Below, one piece after another: positions 46,401 through 55,127 of a DNA stretch of 64,000 nt (the first letter of the stretch is position 1; every line of letters begins with the position of its first letter). The DNA lies in assembly GCA_947477655.1 (NCBI GenBank), contig CANJTS010000004.1:186001-250000 (forward strand), in the 5' to 3' direction. Under the pieces are notes generated by a model that was given only the letters and a program-made list of their open reading frames with translations, made no database searches and was not told the origin of the DNA. A program made the translations under genes and the position numbers. Origin of the DNA: CAILUG01 sp903844415. Its GTDB lineage: Bacteria; Pseudomonadota; Gammaproteobacteria; Pseudomonadales; Pseudohongiellaceae.

Positions 46401-46623
46401 TGGTGACCGGTGTAGGGGTTTCCATGGTAGTGCGTGTAATGCGCGAACCTGTAATCTGGATTTCTTCCAGTTGAGCATCTTGGGCATAGGCGGTATTAAA
46501 AACACCAGTGGTTAATACTAAAGCCAATACACCAGCTGTAACTGTGTTATTTGCTTGAAATTGTGAAGCTCGAATACCAGAGGTAAGCTTGGAGCTTCTG
46601 AAAAGTTGTGTATTCTTAATCAT
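43468..46623 (-). CDS. Large TonB-dependent outer-membrane receptor
   Basis: A 1051-residue receptor. The signal peptide ends at NTAYAQ (about 44), followed by the TonB-box-like LEEIQITGSRI. The plug (about 60-180) has GGSNVNLRGAGSNRTLTLLNGRR and VESVTGGASASYGTDAVAGVVNFIL. A long barrel ends in YTIGVNYEF with the terminal Phe needed for outer-membrane insertion. The ATG at 46623 is behind GGGGAA and directly precedes the signal peptide. The same frame stays open upstream through a GTTGA repeat to an ATG at 46716, which would move the signal peptide 31 residues inside. Ligand unknown. Confidence 0.94.
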   Translation of the reverse strand: MIKNTQLFRSSKLTSGIRASQFQANNTVTAGVLALVLTTGVFNTAYAQDAQLEEIQITGSRITRTTMETPTPVTTIAADQLAAMAPGNLIESLTQMPQFYGNLTPEGVNGGQNSGGSNVNLRGAGSNRTLTLLNGRRMVPSNRFGAVDVNLFPEDLLRSVESVTGGASASYGTDAVAGVVNFILDTDYEGFKTHAQTGMTEYGDGRTWEVGTAFGKDLGNGFHILGSLAAFDQSKISSFGSVLDRKGFLTRSARITQPNAGGPTDIIRPYILPTTFTPTGILIDNTRPTINRQVFDASGNLSPLNFTGVGALTTGCLCFAGSDPNFWGIEKDMELGNAFRRYNSFVYLDYDLSESTNLFVQGIYAENSASDQRESITLQSSWQGRVYPDNAFLTPQAKALIVASGAPFVGYGLAAANTPETVLGESRQDTNNKMYSVTTGFEHEFAFGWNLNGYYQYGKNVQDFVTTNGVRVDRMQFAFDAVTNAAGQIVCRVNLPQFTGPISAGGNGGLFSDCAPINTFGGIQNISKAGADYIMDRDGKVARQWTDQHMSELVASGEVFEGFGAGAVDAAFGASYRKESLDQRTLDPADEYPAQVNGTLLSAQGLMPAGIRGVVPEGSTAVPGYKGIPGLRFVPSGYLGDGNSSSVLFSSLREIAGGYDVKEAFGELNIPLLSDVSLVDMLEVNTAARWADYSGSGEIWAWKVGANWTVNDQVRFRATRSRDVRAASLRERYDQTRGGANVQNPWDNRNAVQAASLSGGNPAVLPEKADTITAGVVYQPAWLDGLSASVDWYSIDVSGAMAQLGAQVIVDNCFRGELSLCQYVITGSGPVTNPTNGAFRAIDRVEAIFINLDKQKIEGADAELQYRTDVDFMSDREESLSLRFLTSYMGENSTQSQGGLLTDRAGVMGGSGLPEWKVNANLTYNMDNYSMFLQGRWIGSGILDNTRLQSNEAIPLTARPVGSILAACGTNICTIDDNSVPSTYYMDARFNGTFGENDNMQVYLNVQNLLNNEPILTPGTGVGRTGTGTGVNSGLYDVLGRRYTIGVNYEF

Positions 46624-46645
46624 TATTTCCCCATCGCCATCGAGA

Positions 46646-46670
46646 GTTGAGTTGAGTTGAGTTGAGTTGA
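46646..46670. repeat. Five tandem GTTGA copies next to a nine-A tract, just upstream of a TonB-receptor start
   Basis: GTTGA is repeated exactly five times (46646-46670) and continues into A residues to 46678. On the coding strand this reads T9 then TCAAC copies, ending 22 bases before the receptor ATG at 46623. A unit of five is not a multiple of three, so a copy-number change would shift the open upstream frame and alter leader spacing. Confidence 0.9.
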
Positions 46671-46863
46671 AAAAAAAATGAAAATATTTTCGATAGGCGA
46701 AGAACAATGATCTCATGGTTGGATTTTAATGTAAAACACAACAAAAACTTAATCGGTCCCTTAACAAAGAGACGGCAACACATGCTTCCATATTCGATAT
46801 TTTTGCACAATCTACGCCCTTATTATTGAAAAGTGCCTGACCTCACACAAGAAAACGTGCCTT

Positions 46864-48939
46864 TCACCAAAGTTTGACCCTCTGCTCGGGAGGTATATAC
46901 ATCAAAGCATCGGGCTGTACATCAAAAGCCGTGTACCAGGCATCAAAGTTGCGCAACACTCCATTAGTGCGGGCTGCGCTGTGAGAATGCGGATCGGTGG
47001 AAATTCGCAACTGGAGATTTTCATCCCGATATAACCTGCGCCACACTTGCGCCCAACCAATAAAAAACCTTTGCTCACCAGTGAATCCATCCAACACTGG
47101 TGCTTGGGCGCCATTCAAAGACAAAAGGTAGGCTTTGTAGGCAACTGCCAGGCCGCTAAGGTCACCGATATTTTCACCCAAGGTAAATTCGCCATTAAGA
47201 AATTTTCCAGGCAACACTTCAAACTGGTTGTATTGCGCCGCTAGTTGATTGGCACGTTCCGAGAATGCAGTAGCGTCAGCTTCAGTCCACCAGTCGCGCA
47301 AATTGCCGTCTCCATCATATTTGCGACCTTGATCGTCAAAACCATGACTAAATTCATGGCCTATTACGGCGCCAATTGCACCGTAATTAACGGCATCATC
47401 GGCAGCCACATTAAAAAATGGCGGCTGCAAAATAGCGGCCGGAAATACTACTTCGTTCATAGGCGGGTTGTAATAAGCATTGACGGTATACGGTGTCATG
47501 AACCATTCATCACGATTGATGGGCTGACCCAATTTTTTTATTTCGCGCTCATGCTCAACCCGGCGCGACCGCATGACATTGCCTACCAGATCAGAAGCAT
47601 CCACAGACAATGCCGCATAATCTTTCCACGAATCTGGATAGCCAATCTTGGTGTTGAATTTAGCGAGCTTGTCTTGCGCTTGTTCTTTGGTGGCCGGTGT
47701 CATCCAGGCCAGTTCTTGTATGCCAACTTTAAAAGCTGCACGCAGGTTTTCCACCAACTGGTCCATACGAATTTTGGAAGTTTCCTGAAAATAGTTTTCT
47801 ACATAAATTTTGCCAACCACTTCACCGAGCGCAGCATCCACTGAGCCAACGCCGCGCTTCCAGCGTGGCTCCAACTCCTGCTGGCCATTGAGCACACGAC
47901 CTTCAAAATCAAACTGCGCCTGCACAAAGGCATCACTCATATAAGCGGCGAAGGCATCCACTAATTTAAAACTGAAATAATCCTGCCACGCTGACAGCTC
48001 GGTGGTGTCCCATATGGTGTTAAATGCTTCAATAAAACTGGGCTGTTGTACTACATAGCTGGTTTCATCCACGCCCAGCGCCTGCATAAAAGCGGCCCAA
48101 TCGATAGCCGGGGCCATGCTAACTAATTCGTTCAGGGAGCGTTTGTTGTAGAGCAGATCGGCCTGTCGGTTTTGCACTTTGTCCCAGTGGGCAGTGGCGA
48201 TTTGGTTTTCGATGGCCATTACTGATGCCGCTATTTGGTCTGCGCGTGCCGAGCCCGCTAGCGTCATAACTTTATTGATGTAGGCGTTGTAAGCCGTGCG
48301 AGCTTGTTGATAAGTAGTATTGTCCAACTCCAGATACCAATCACGATCTGGCAAACCCAGCCCAGACTGCGCAAGATAAGTAATATATTGGTCGGATTGT
48401 TTTTCATCATTGCTGATGTAGAAACCCGTCGGCATCTGCACGCCAATACGATTGAGTTCTGCAGACAGCACCAGCAAATCTTGTTTGTTGCTGAGATTGG
48501 AAATTTGGGTCAACGCAGCTTGCAAAGGCTCAGCACCCAACGTCTCTAATGTCGACTCATCCAAAAAACTGCGAAAAAAATCGCCTACTTTCTGACTGTC
48601 TGAACCAATGGCGTTATCTGCATCTGCAGCAGTTTCTATAATAGTGCGTAAGTTTTCCTGCGCCTCATCGTCAAGAACAGTGAAGGAACCATAGTTAGAT
48701 TTATCTGCAGGAATTGCTGTAGTGGTCAGCCAGGTGCCGTTTACATGCTGGTAAAAATCATCCCCTGGACTAATGTCAGCAGCAAAATACTGCTGCTCAA
48801 TACCTGATCCTAAAATTGTTGCAGGGCTTGTGGTAACCGCTGTATCTGGCGCAGGGGTGGTGTTATCAACTGCGGGAGCACAAGCAACCAAAACCAAAGA
48901 GACGAAAATAACAGCAGCACGGGTAGCAAGCCTGAACAT
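46864..48939 (-). CDS. M13 family (PepO/neprilysin-like) zinc metallopeptidase lipoprotein
   Basis: A 691-residue peptidase. The signal peptide ends in LVLVAC (Cys20), so it should be lipid-anchored in the envelope. The zinc site is HEFSH at 528-532 with the third ligand Glu589 in GENIGD. NAYYNPPMNEVVFPAAILQPPFF precedes it and the C-terminus ends in VKLW, all M13 family features. It probably degrades small peptides in the periplasm. GGAGG precedes the ATG. It is transcribed toward the receptor gene, so shared transcripts are possible (240-base gap). Confidence 0.95.
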   Translation of the reverse strand: MFRLATRAAVIFVSLVLVACAPAVDNTTPAPDTAVTTSPATILGSGIEQQYFAADISPGDDFYQHVNGTWLTTTAIPADKSNYGSFTVLDDEAQENLRTIIETAADADNAIGSDSQKVGDFFRSFLDESTLETLGAEPLQAALTQISNLSNKQDLLVLSAELNRIGVQMPTGFYISNDEKQSDQYITYLAQSGLGLPDRDWYLELDNTTYQQARTAYNAYINKVMTLAGSARADQIAASVMAIENQIATAHWDKVQNRQADLLYNKRSLNELVSMAPAIDWAAFMQALGVDETSYVVQQPSFIEAFNTIWDTTELSAWQDYFSFKLVDAFAAYMSDAFVQAQFDFEGRVLNGQQELEPRWKRGVGSVDAALGEVVGKIYVENYFQETSKIRMDQLVENLRAAFKVGIQELAWMTPATKEQAQDKLAKFNTKIGYPDSWKDYAALSVDASDLVGNVMRSRRVEHEREIKKLGQPINRDEWFMTPYTVNAYYNPPMNEVVFPAAILQPPFFNVAADDAVNYGAIGAVIGHEFSHGFDDQGRKYDGDGNLRDWWTEADATAFSERANQLAAQYNQFEVLPGKFLNGEFTLGENIGDLSGLAVAYKAYLLSLNGAQAPVLDGFTGEQRFFIGWAQVWRRLYRDENLQLRISTDPHSHSAARTNGVLRNFDAWYTAFDVQPDALMYIPPEQRVKLW

Positions 48940-48993
48940 AGTGGAGCCTCCGAGGGTTCAACAATCTGAGAGATTTATTGTTCTGCGCTAGTT

Positions 48994-49407
48994 TTACTGC
49001 GCTGGTGCTTGTGAATTAGATGTGCCTGCAAACAATCTTTTACCATCGGTAAAGGTAATAGAAGAAATATTTGCTGCTGCAGTACCATTGCGGGCTTGCC
49101 ATCCTTCAACAAGTACCACGGTGCCAGCAGGCAAATCTTCTTTACGCCAGCCGCGTCGAATCAACCCGTTGGCAGCACTGGTTTCGAGCGCCCAGTTGGT
49201 CACGATGCCAGCTTCATCTTTAACATCTACATAAATCCAGCCATGGGGATTGGACCATTTCATTTCGGTAATGGTGCCAGTAAAGTTGACAGGTTTTTCG
49301 GAGTCGTACTCCGCCGAAAAAGAATGATGGGCCAGCGCCGTGTTGTTACAAACCAAAGTAGCAACTGAAATGGCGAGCGTAATAACTGCGAGGCGTAAGT
49401 TGTTCAT
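48994..49407 (-). CDS. DUF6152 family periplasmic protein
   Basis: A 137-residue protein with a signal peptide ending at TALA (about 26), after which the mature protein begins HHSFSAEYDSEKPVNFTGTITEMKW. That start and the following NPHGWIYVDVKDE and WALETS are typical of DUF6152 proteins, which have a small beta-rich domain of unknown function. The gene follows the 512-residue secreted protein by 2 bases and is clearly co-translated with it. The paired histidines at the mature N-terminus could bind a metal; this is a guess. Confidence 0.85.
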   Translation of the reverse strand: MNNLRLAVITLAISVATLVCNNTALAHHSFSAEYDSEKPVNFTGTITEMKWSNPHGWIYVDVKDEAGIVTNWALETSAANGLIRRGWRKEDLPAGTVVLVEGWQARNGTAAANISSITFTDGKRLFAGTSNSQAPAQ

Positions 49408-49409
49408 GG

Positions 49410-50948
49410 TTAGTTCTCCTGAGTCTGGGCAGCACGATATTCATCGCGCACGTCTTTTAGATGTTGCAAATCGCCGTTGTCTTCATGACAGGCAACTTCG
49501 AGAAGTTCATCGTTTTGGCGGCTCATCACCAGTTGCATAGTCCAGGGACGGGTATAGGCAATAGGGTCAGACACTGTCGCGCGATAGATGATTTCGGTGG
49601 CATTAATCGGCGTAAATGTTTCCACCACGGTTTGCATGTGGCTTACCACATCGCCTGCTTCATTGAGCCAAGTTTTGCCGTTGAGGTTGGTCGTTTCCAC
49701 TACCAAGGTGTCACCTTGCCATTTGCCTGTGGAATCGCCCTGCCACAACCGTTGATCGTCGGGCAAATGCGCCCGGCCATCGAGAAATATTTGCCGCCAT
49801 GCCATACGTTCGTGCAACACCACGATGTTATCGGGAGTTTGCAAGATTTGGAAAGGTGAGGGCACATAGTTGGAACGCGGCACTCCTGCTACAAAGCAAT
49901 GCGCGGTTGGATCATCGTAGCCGCGCTGCGGCAGCACCCGATCATTATGTTCGGCACGAGCCCAAGTCTGATACGGCAGGATGCCATCGGCTGGATCAAC
50001 GATTACGCCTCGCGCATTTGGAGTCAGAGCACGATTTTCCTCTGAAGTTTCTAACCCGTAATTTGCGCCTCTGCCATCGGCCATAAAATAACCGCCAATA
50101 TCCGGTTTGCCATCGGCAAGACGTGGCACATCTGTAGCAACTATTAGCTCTTCTTGTGCAATGCTTGCTGTGGCATCGAAAGGGGCATTGTCGACAGGTA
50201 TCGCAGCCGGATACCAGGTGCGTTCATCACGTTCAAAATCGCCACTCAGTTCTTCTTTTTCGGCCTGGCATTGGTATTCCATCAATCGCACCAAATCTTT
50301 CTGTCGTTGGAGGGGCATACGAATGGTCCAAGGTTTGCTGTACACAGCCGGATCGTCGATGGTGATGGAATAGTCGATTGTGTCCATATCCACCATGTGA
50401 TAACGCTCGGTCAAGCGCAGTGTATTGCTGTGAAAATTGCCGGTGGCATCAAACCAGGTCTTGTCGTTGAGATCGTTGATTTCGACTACCAACTCATCAC
50501 CTTCCCAGTAACCACGCGAGTTGCCCATCCAGGATTCGATGCCGGGATATTTGGTGGGCTGACCATTGGTATAGATAAGACGATAGGCCTGACTCCACTC
50601 AAAAGTAATTGCCACATGCTCATCAGTTTGAAATATCTGGTAGGGATACTCCATAAACATCAGGCGGGGTACGCCGGGGAAGAAGCAAGAGTTGAGTGGA
50701 TCGGCAACAGCACGATTGGTGAAATTGGCTAGTTTTGTCGCCAGAGCTGCAGGCAGATAGGGAACTTCTGTGCTGCTACCGGCTGCTGTCTGGCTTGCCA
50801 GATACGCTTGTAGATCAGCCGCTGCTGACGTGTGCTGAGCCTGCCATATGCCTTGCAAATCGGGCTTACCGCTGTCGGTACGCGGTAACGATTGTGCGGC
50901 AACAGCACCGCTAAAAAATGTAAAAATAATGAACCAACGCAATAACAT
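49410..50948 (-). CDS. Secreted protein with two related ~200-residue repeats, unknown function
   Basis: A 512-residue protein with a signal peptide (about 1-19). The mature part is a tandem duplication. Repeat A (27-228) has GKPDLQGIW, CFFPGVPR, GYWEGDELVVE and DDPAVYSKPWT; repeat B (280-490) has GKPDIGGYF, CFVAGVPR, GKWQGDTLVVE and SDPIAYTRPWT in the same order. Each repeat has a similarly placed Cys pair (88/227 and 351/487). Proteins with the GKPDL.GIW opening often accompany DUF6152 genes, but I know of no assigned activity. The start is behind AGGGGA. The pair may act on a ligand brought in by the receptors nearby. Confidence 0.85.
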   Translation of the reverse strand: MLLRWFIIFTFFSGAVAAQSLPRTDSGKPDLQGIWQAQHTSAAADLQAYLASQTAAGSSTEVPYLPAALATKLANFTNRAVADPLNSCFFPGVPRLMFMEYPYQIFQTDEHVAITFEWSQAYRLIYTNGQPTKYPGIESWMGNSRGYWEGDELVVEINDLNDKTWFDATGNFHSNTLRLTERYHMVDMDTIDYSITIDDPAVYSKPWTIRMPLQRQKDLVRLMEYQCQAEKEELSGDFERDERTWYPAAIPVDNAPFDATASIAQEELIVATDVPRLADGKPDIGGYFMADGRGANYGLETSEENRALTPNARGVIVDPADGILPYQTWARAEHNDRVLPQRGYDDPTAHCFVAGVPRSNYVPSPFQILQTPDNIVVLHERMAWRQIFLDGRAHLPDDQRLWQGDSTGKWQGDTLVVETTNLNGKTWLNEAGDVVSHMQTVVETFTPINATEIIYRATVSDPIAYTRPWTMQLVMSRQNDELLEVACHEDNGDLQHLKDVRDEYRAAQTQEN

Positions 50949-51073
50949 ACAGATCCCCTTGAAACATTTGCGGCGAGCATAACCAGAGGGTTAACTGAAG
51001 TCCAACTTAGAAATGGGCAGCGCTAGAAAAAACGTCGATACCATCAGTGAAGAAACCAATGTCACTGCTTTCC

Positions 51074-51625
51074 TTATGCCTTTTTAGTCTTGATGAAATG
51101 CTCACGGTAATACTGCAACTCTTTAATAGATTCGCGGATATCGTCGAGCGCTTTGTGTGCACTTTCTTTTTTAAGCCCATCCATCAAGTCGGGTCGCCAA
51201 CGTTTGGCCAATTCCTTGATGGTGCTTACATCTAGATTGCGATAATGAAAAAAAGCTTCGAGGTTGGGCATATAACGCGCCATGAAACGGCGGTCCTGAC
51301 AAATACTATTGCCACACATCGGCGAATGGCCACGCTCACAATACTGCGACAAAAACTGAATGGTGATTTGCTCAACAACTCTTTCATCGTTGGGACTAAA
51401 GCGCACTCTTTCCACTAACCCACTGCCGCCATGTGTGCGTCTGTTCCATTCATCCATGCCATCCATCACTGTTTTGCTTTGGTGAACCGCCATCACTGGC
51501 CCTTCCGCGATAACTTGTAAATCGGTGTTGGTAACAATGGTAGCAATTTCGATGATGCGGTCTGTGTCGGGGCTTAAACCCGTCATTTCCAAATCGATCC
51601 AAATAAGGTGTTGTTTCTTGTCCAT
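51074..51625 (-). CDS. orn: Oligoribonuclease
   Basis: A DEDDh 3'-5' exonuclease that finishes degradation of RNA to mononucleotides and clears pGpG from c-di-GMP breakdown. It has 183 residues. Seen: LIWIDLEMTGL near 8 (Exo I), the NSICQDRRFMARYMP segment near 106 and HKALDDIRESIKEL near 157 (Exo III with the catalytic His and Asp). AGGA precedes the ATG. It diverges from rsgA. Confidence 0.97.
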   Translation of the reverse strand: MDKKQHLIWIDLEMTGLSPDTDRIIEIATIVTNTDLQVIAEGPVMAVHQSKTVMDGMDEWNRRTHGGSGLVERVRFSPNDERVVEQITIQFLSQYCERGHSPMCGNSICQDRRFMARYMPNLEAFFHYRNLDVSTIKELAKRWRPDLMDGLKKESAHKALDDIRESIKELQYYREHFIKTKKA

Positions 51626-51794
51626 AAATATCCTGGTCGATAAAGATAAAGCGGAGACTTACCACGATTGTAACATCTGAGCGAATTCTAGTAGCCACAC
51701 AGCCTCACCCTGCAAACTGGACAGATACAAACTGCCAATATTAAGCGTTGAATTACTGTTACTGCACAACACAGCAACGAGTTAACATGGCTGC

Positions 51795-52844
51795 ATGAAG
51801 AAAAAAGCTCTAAACCGTCGACAGTTATGGCGCATTCAAAAAATGCAGGAAGAAGTCACTGCGCGTGCCGATCGCAAACTGACACAAGCGGAAGAAACAC
51901 TGGCAACTAGTACCTTGGGAGCAGAGAGCAGAGGCCTAGTTATTTCCCATTTTGGACAACAACTGGATATAGAAGCACTTGAAGGTGATACCAAGGGGCA
52001 AATATTCCGCTGCTTTCAACGTAGCAATCTTGACCCCTTGGTAACCGGTGATGAAGTAATTTGGCAGCAAGGAGATCCCTTGGGCGTGGTGACCGCTGGA
52101 CTACCACGGCGCTCCATTCTGAAAAGACCCAACAATTACAACGAACTGAAACCAGTTGCAGCAAATATCGACATCCTCATTATTGTTATTGCACCGATAC
52201 CAGAACCACATTTCAGTTTAATTGATCGATATCTGGTGGCGGCCGAAACCATTGCCATCAAACCTTTATTGTTGATGAACAAGGCAGATTTACTGAATAC
52301 CAGCAACCGTGAATCTTTGCTCGATATGCTGGCCACTTACCAACACCTTGGCTACGACACCATGCTGGTGTCTGGTAAAAGTCTCGAGGGAATGTTTGAG
52401 CTTGAAAAGGTACTCGCTAACCGTACCAGTGTTTTTGTGGGCCAAAGTGGTGTCGGTAAATCTGCTTTAGTAAATGCCTTATTGCCAGGCGTCAACACAC
52501 TCGAAGGTGAAATCTCGGAGGCTACTGCCAAGGGCAAACATACCACTACTTCAGCGCGCTTGTTTCATTTTCAAACCGGCGGCAATCTGATTGATTCTCC
52601 CGGTATTCGCGAATTTGGCTTATGGCACATTGACCCAGTGCAATTGCTTGACGGTTTTATCGAGTTCAAACCATTTCTGGGTACTTGCCGCTTTCGCGAC
52701 TGCCAGCATGAAGGAGAACCCGACTGCAAATTGCTGGCTGCTGTAGAACAAGGCTTAATCGATGCCAGGCGCTTGCAAAGTTATCGCTTGATTAAAACGA
52801 CACTGAGGAAAGTGGTGTCAAAAGTGGTGTCAGAGTCGAAATAG
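51795..52844 (+). CDS. rsgA: Ribosome small-subunit GTPase RsgA
   Basis: A 349-residue circularly permuted GTPase that tests late 30S subunit assembly. The N-terminal basic segment precedes an OB-fold (about 45-105). Next come the G4 motif NKAD near 163, G1 GQSGVGKS near 216 and G3 DSPG near 262. The C-terminal zinc knuckle has CRFRDCQHEGEPDC near 297-310. The order G4-G1-G3 is diagnostic. Confidence 0.96.
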   Translation: MKKKALNRRQLWRIQKMQEEVTARADRKLTQAEETLATSTLGAESRGLVISHFGQQLDIEALEGDTKGQIFRCFQRSNLDPLVTGDEVIWQQGDPLGVVTAGLPRRSILKRPNNYNELKPVAANIDILIIVIAPIPEPHFSLIDRYLVAAETIAIKPLLLMNKADLLNTSNRESLLDMLATYQHLGYDTMLVSGKSLEGMFELEKVLANRTSVFVGQSGVGKSALVNALLPGVNTLEGEISEATAKGKHTTTSARLFHFQTGGNLIDSPGIREFGLWHIDPVQLLDGFIEFKPFLGTCRFRDCQHEGEPDCKLLAAVEQGLIDARRLQSYRLIKTTLRKVVSKVVSESK

Positions 52845-52900
52845 GAATGTTTTAATAGCCTACTTTTTTAACCTACGCAGCCGATAATTTTTTGCCTCTT

Positions 52901-53719
52901 ATGAAATTAAACCTCGATCTGATCATCGAACCTGACACCCTACTAACAGTACTGGGTAATCCTGCGCTGATGATTGTGGATTTATGCGCACCGCAAAACT
53001 GGCAACAACTACACATCCACGGCGCTGTGCATATCAACCCTTCCGAACTAGTACTCGGTCTGCCGCCCGCCCCTGGCCTTTTACCACCTGTAGAAAAACT
53101 CAAAGCAGTGCTTTCGCGTATAGGTTATTCACCCGACAAACATATTGTGGTGTACGACGATGAAGGTGGTGGCTGGGCAGGACGATTTATTTGGACATTA
53201 GATGTCATAGGTCATCAAAATTATTCCTATCTCAACGGTGGCTTGCATGCCTGGTACCGCGAAAATCACCCGGTGGATGCCGAGATAATTGAAGTAACAC
53301 CAACCCAGGTAGAGTTTGTTATTGATAATTCGGTGATCGCTGAACTTAACACAGTCAGGACAGCCCTCAACAATCCCAACATTAAAATCTGGGACGCACG
53401 TTCGGCAGAAGAATATGCAGGCATAAAATCGCAGGCGTTACGTGCCGGCCATATTCCTGGAGCAGTTAATCTAGATTGGCTTGACACCATGGATCGCAAC
53501 AATAATTTGCGCTTGTTACCTTTGGCACAACTGCAACAAATGTTGCAAAAAATAGGTATTAACCCCGGCAACGAAATTATTACGCATTGCCACACCCACC
53601 ACCGCTCCGGCCTTACTTATCTTATCGCCAAAGCGTTGGGATATAAGGTCAAAGGCTACGCGGGCTCCTGGGCTGAATGGGGAAATTCACCAGATACACC
53701 TATCGCAACCCTGGCCTGA
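52901..53719 (+). CDS. Two-domain rhodanese-like sulfurtransferase
   Basis: A 272-residue thiosulfate sulfurtransferase-like protein. The N-terminal rhodanese domain (about 10-125) is structural, with VVYDDEGGGWAGR in place of a catalytic loop. The C-terminal domain (about 140-270) has the active-site loop HCHTHHRSG with Cys230 and ends in GYAGSWAEWGN. This resembles the RhdA protein next to psd in pseudomonads. The ATG at 52901 begins MKLNLDLII; an in-frame TTG at 52892 adds three residues. No ribosome site is obvious for either. Confidence 0.9.
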   Translation: MKLNLDLIIEPDTLLTVLGNPALMIVDLCAPQNWQQLHIHGAVHINPSELVLGLPPAPGLLPPVEKLKAVLSRIGYSPDKHIVVYDDEGGGWAGRFIWTLDVIGHQNYSYLNGGLHAWYRENHPVDAEIIEVTPTQVEFVIDNSVIAELNTVRTALNNPNIKIWDARSAEEYAGIKSQALRAGHIPGAVNLDWLDTMDRNNNLRLLPLAQLQQMLQKIGINPGNEIITHCHTHHRSGLTYLIAKALGYKVKGYAGSWAEWGNSPDTPIATLA

Positions 53720-53722
53720 ACC

Positions 53723-54574
53723 ATGACTTTTGTTTTTATATTGCTGCAGTACATCCTGCCTCATCATCTTTTGTCGCGTTTGATCGGTGTTATTGCCAAT
53801 AGTGAAATTGGCTGGATTAAATCGCTATTCATTACCCGCTTTATCCGTAGCTATAACGTGAACATGGCGGAAGCTCTGTATCCAGATCCGCAGTATTACC
53901 CTTGTTTTAATGCCTTTTTTACCCGCGAACTGGCACCCAGTGCACGACCTTTGGCTGCCGCCGAAAATGCTGTTGTGTGTCCGGCAGATGGTGCGATCAG
54001 TGCAATGGGCCCTATTAAGCAGGGCGCTTTAATACAGGCCAAGGGACACACTTACAAAGTGATCGATCTGTTGGGTGGTGATTTAGCACGTGCTCTCCCG
54101 TTCCAGAATGGATCTTTTGCTACTGTTTATCTAGCTCCTAAAGATTATCACCGGGTGCATATGCCCCTGACCGGCATTCTCCAGGAAATGATTTATGTGC
54201 CAGGTCGTTTGTTCTCGGTTAATCAAACCACAGCCGACAACATTCCCAATTTGTTTGCACGCAACGAACGTGTCGTTTGTATTTTTGACACAACACACGG
54301 CCCAATGGCAGTGGTATTGGTCGGCGCAATGATTGTTGCAGGTATCGAAACGGTGTGGGCAGGATTAGTAGCACCCGCATCACACGGACTAAAAGTAACC
54401 CGGTACACAAATTCTTTAACGCCTATAACACTAAAAAAAGGCGTTGAATTAGGTCGTTTTAGATTGGGATCAACCGCGATTGTGTTGTTCGGCGCCGGCA
54501 TGGTGCAGTGGCGCGCAGAGTTTTGTGCAGGCACTACAGTGAGAATGGGGCAGCAATTGGGACAGGTGTTATAG
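53723..54574 (+). CDS. psd: Phosphatidylserine decarboxylase proenzyme
   Basis: Inner-membrane enzyme making phosphatidylethanolamine. It has 283 residues and is self-cleaved at the LGST motif, whose Ser250 becomes the pyruvoyl group. Seen: FFTRELAPSARP near 71, CPADGAISAMG near 92, YLAPKDYHRVHMP near 136 with the catalytic His, GRLFSVN. It starts 3 bases after the rhodanese stop and converges on the RDD-domain gene. Confidence 0.96.
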   Translation: MTFVFILLQYILPHHLLSRLIGVIANSEIGWIKSLFITRFIRSYNVNMAEALYPDPQYYPCFNAFFTRELAPSARPLAAAENAVVCPADGAISAMGPIKQGALIQAKGHTYKVIDLLGGDLARALPFQNGSFATVYLAPKDYHRVHMPLTGILQEMIYVPGRLFSVNQTTADNIPNLFARNERVVCIFDTTHGPMAVVLVGAMIVAGIETVWAGLVAPASHGLKVTRYTNSLTPITLKKGVELGRFRLGSTAIVLFGAGMVQWRAEFCAGTTVRMGQQLGQVL

Positions 54575-54587
54575 GTAGAACTGTTGG

Positions 54588-55085
54588 TTACGGATCTATG
54601 TCTTGACCTCGGTCAGCACTACTGTCAGCGGCTTTTACCGTTTTGGTAACCGGTGGATTCATGATGACCACGGTGCCAGCAATCTTGTCGTGAAACGCCT
54701 GCTTGCGCTTGTCCCATGCAACCCAGAAAAAGCCCAAAAAACACGGAATGAGCGATATAAAATAGCTAAAGTAACGGAGCACCAATTTGCTCATGGCCGG
54801 ATCACCACCAGTGCTTGCATCCACTATCGACATTCCCATCATCATTTTTCCCGGTGTGGCCGACTTGTATTTCCAGAATAAAATTACCCAGATCACGGGC
54901 AAAACATAATACAGAAAAAAGCCCAAAAATCCTGCGTCGAACTCTGGGTTCATGAAAAATTGTGAGCCAAAAACCAACAGCATCAATGGGAAAAATACCA
55001 ACAATTGCAGAATACTGTCCAGCATTGAGGCAAACAACCGCGCCCAAAATCCTGCATACACCACATTATCGATATTGACTTGCAT
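54588..55085 (-). CDS. RDD family membrane protein
   Basis: A 165-residue membrane protein with the RDD-family opening YAGFWARLFASMLDSILQ (Arg and Asp in the first helix), then hydrophobic segments near 25-45 and 50-75, and a PGKMMMGMSIVDASTGG block near 90. Another helix lies near 112-128. Function of RDD proteins is varied and often unknown; some act in ion tolerance. A strong GAGGAGG precedes the ATG. It is downstream of epmA on the same strand (42-base gap). Confidence 0.88.
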   Translation of the reverse strand: MQVNIDNVVYAGFWARLFASMLDSILQLLVFFPLMLLVFGSQFFMNPEFDAGFLGFFLYYVLPVIWVILFWKYKSATPGKMMMGMSIVDASTGGDPAMSKLVLRYFSYFISLIPCFLGFFWVAWDKRKQAFHDKIAGTVVIMNPPVTKTVKAADSSADRGQDIDP

Positions 55086-55127
55086 AGTACCTCCTCAAAT
55101 TCTGGTGACTGACCTACAGATTAACGT

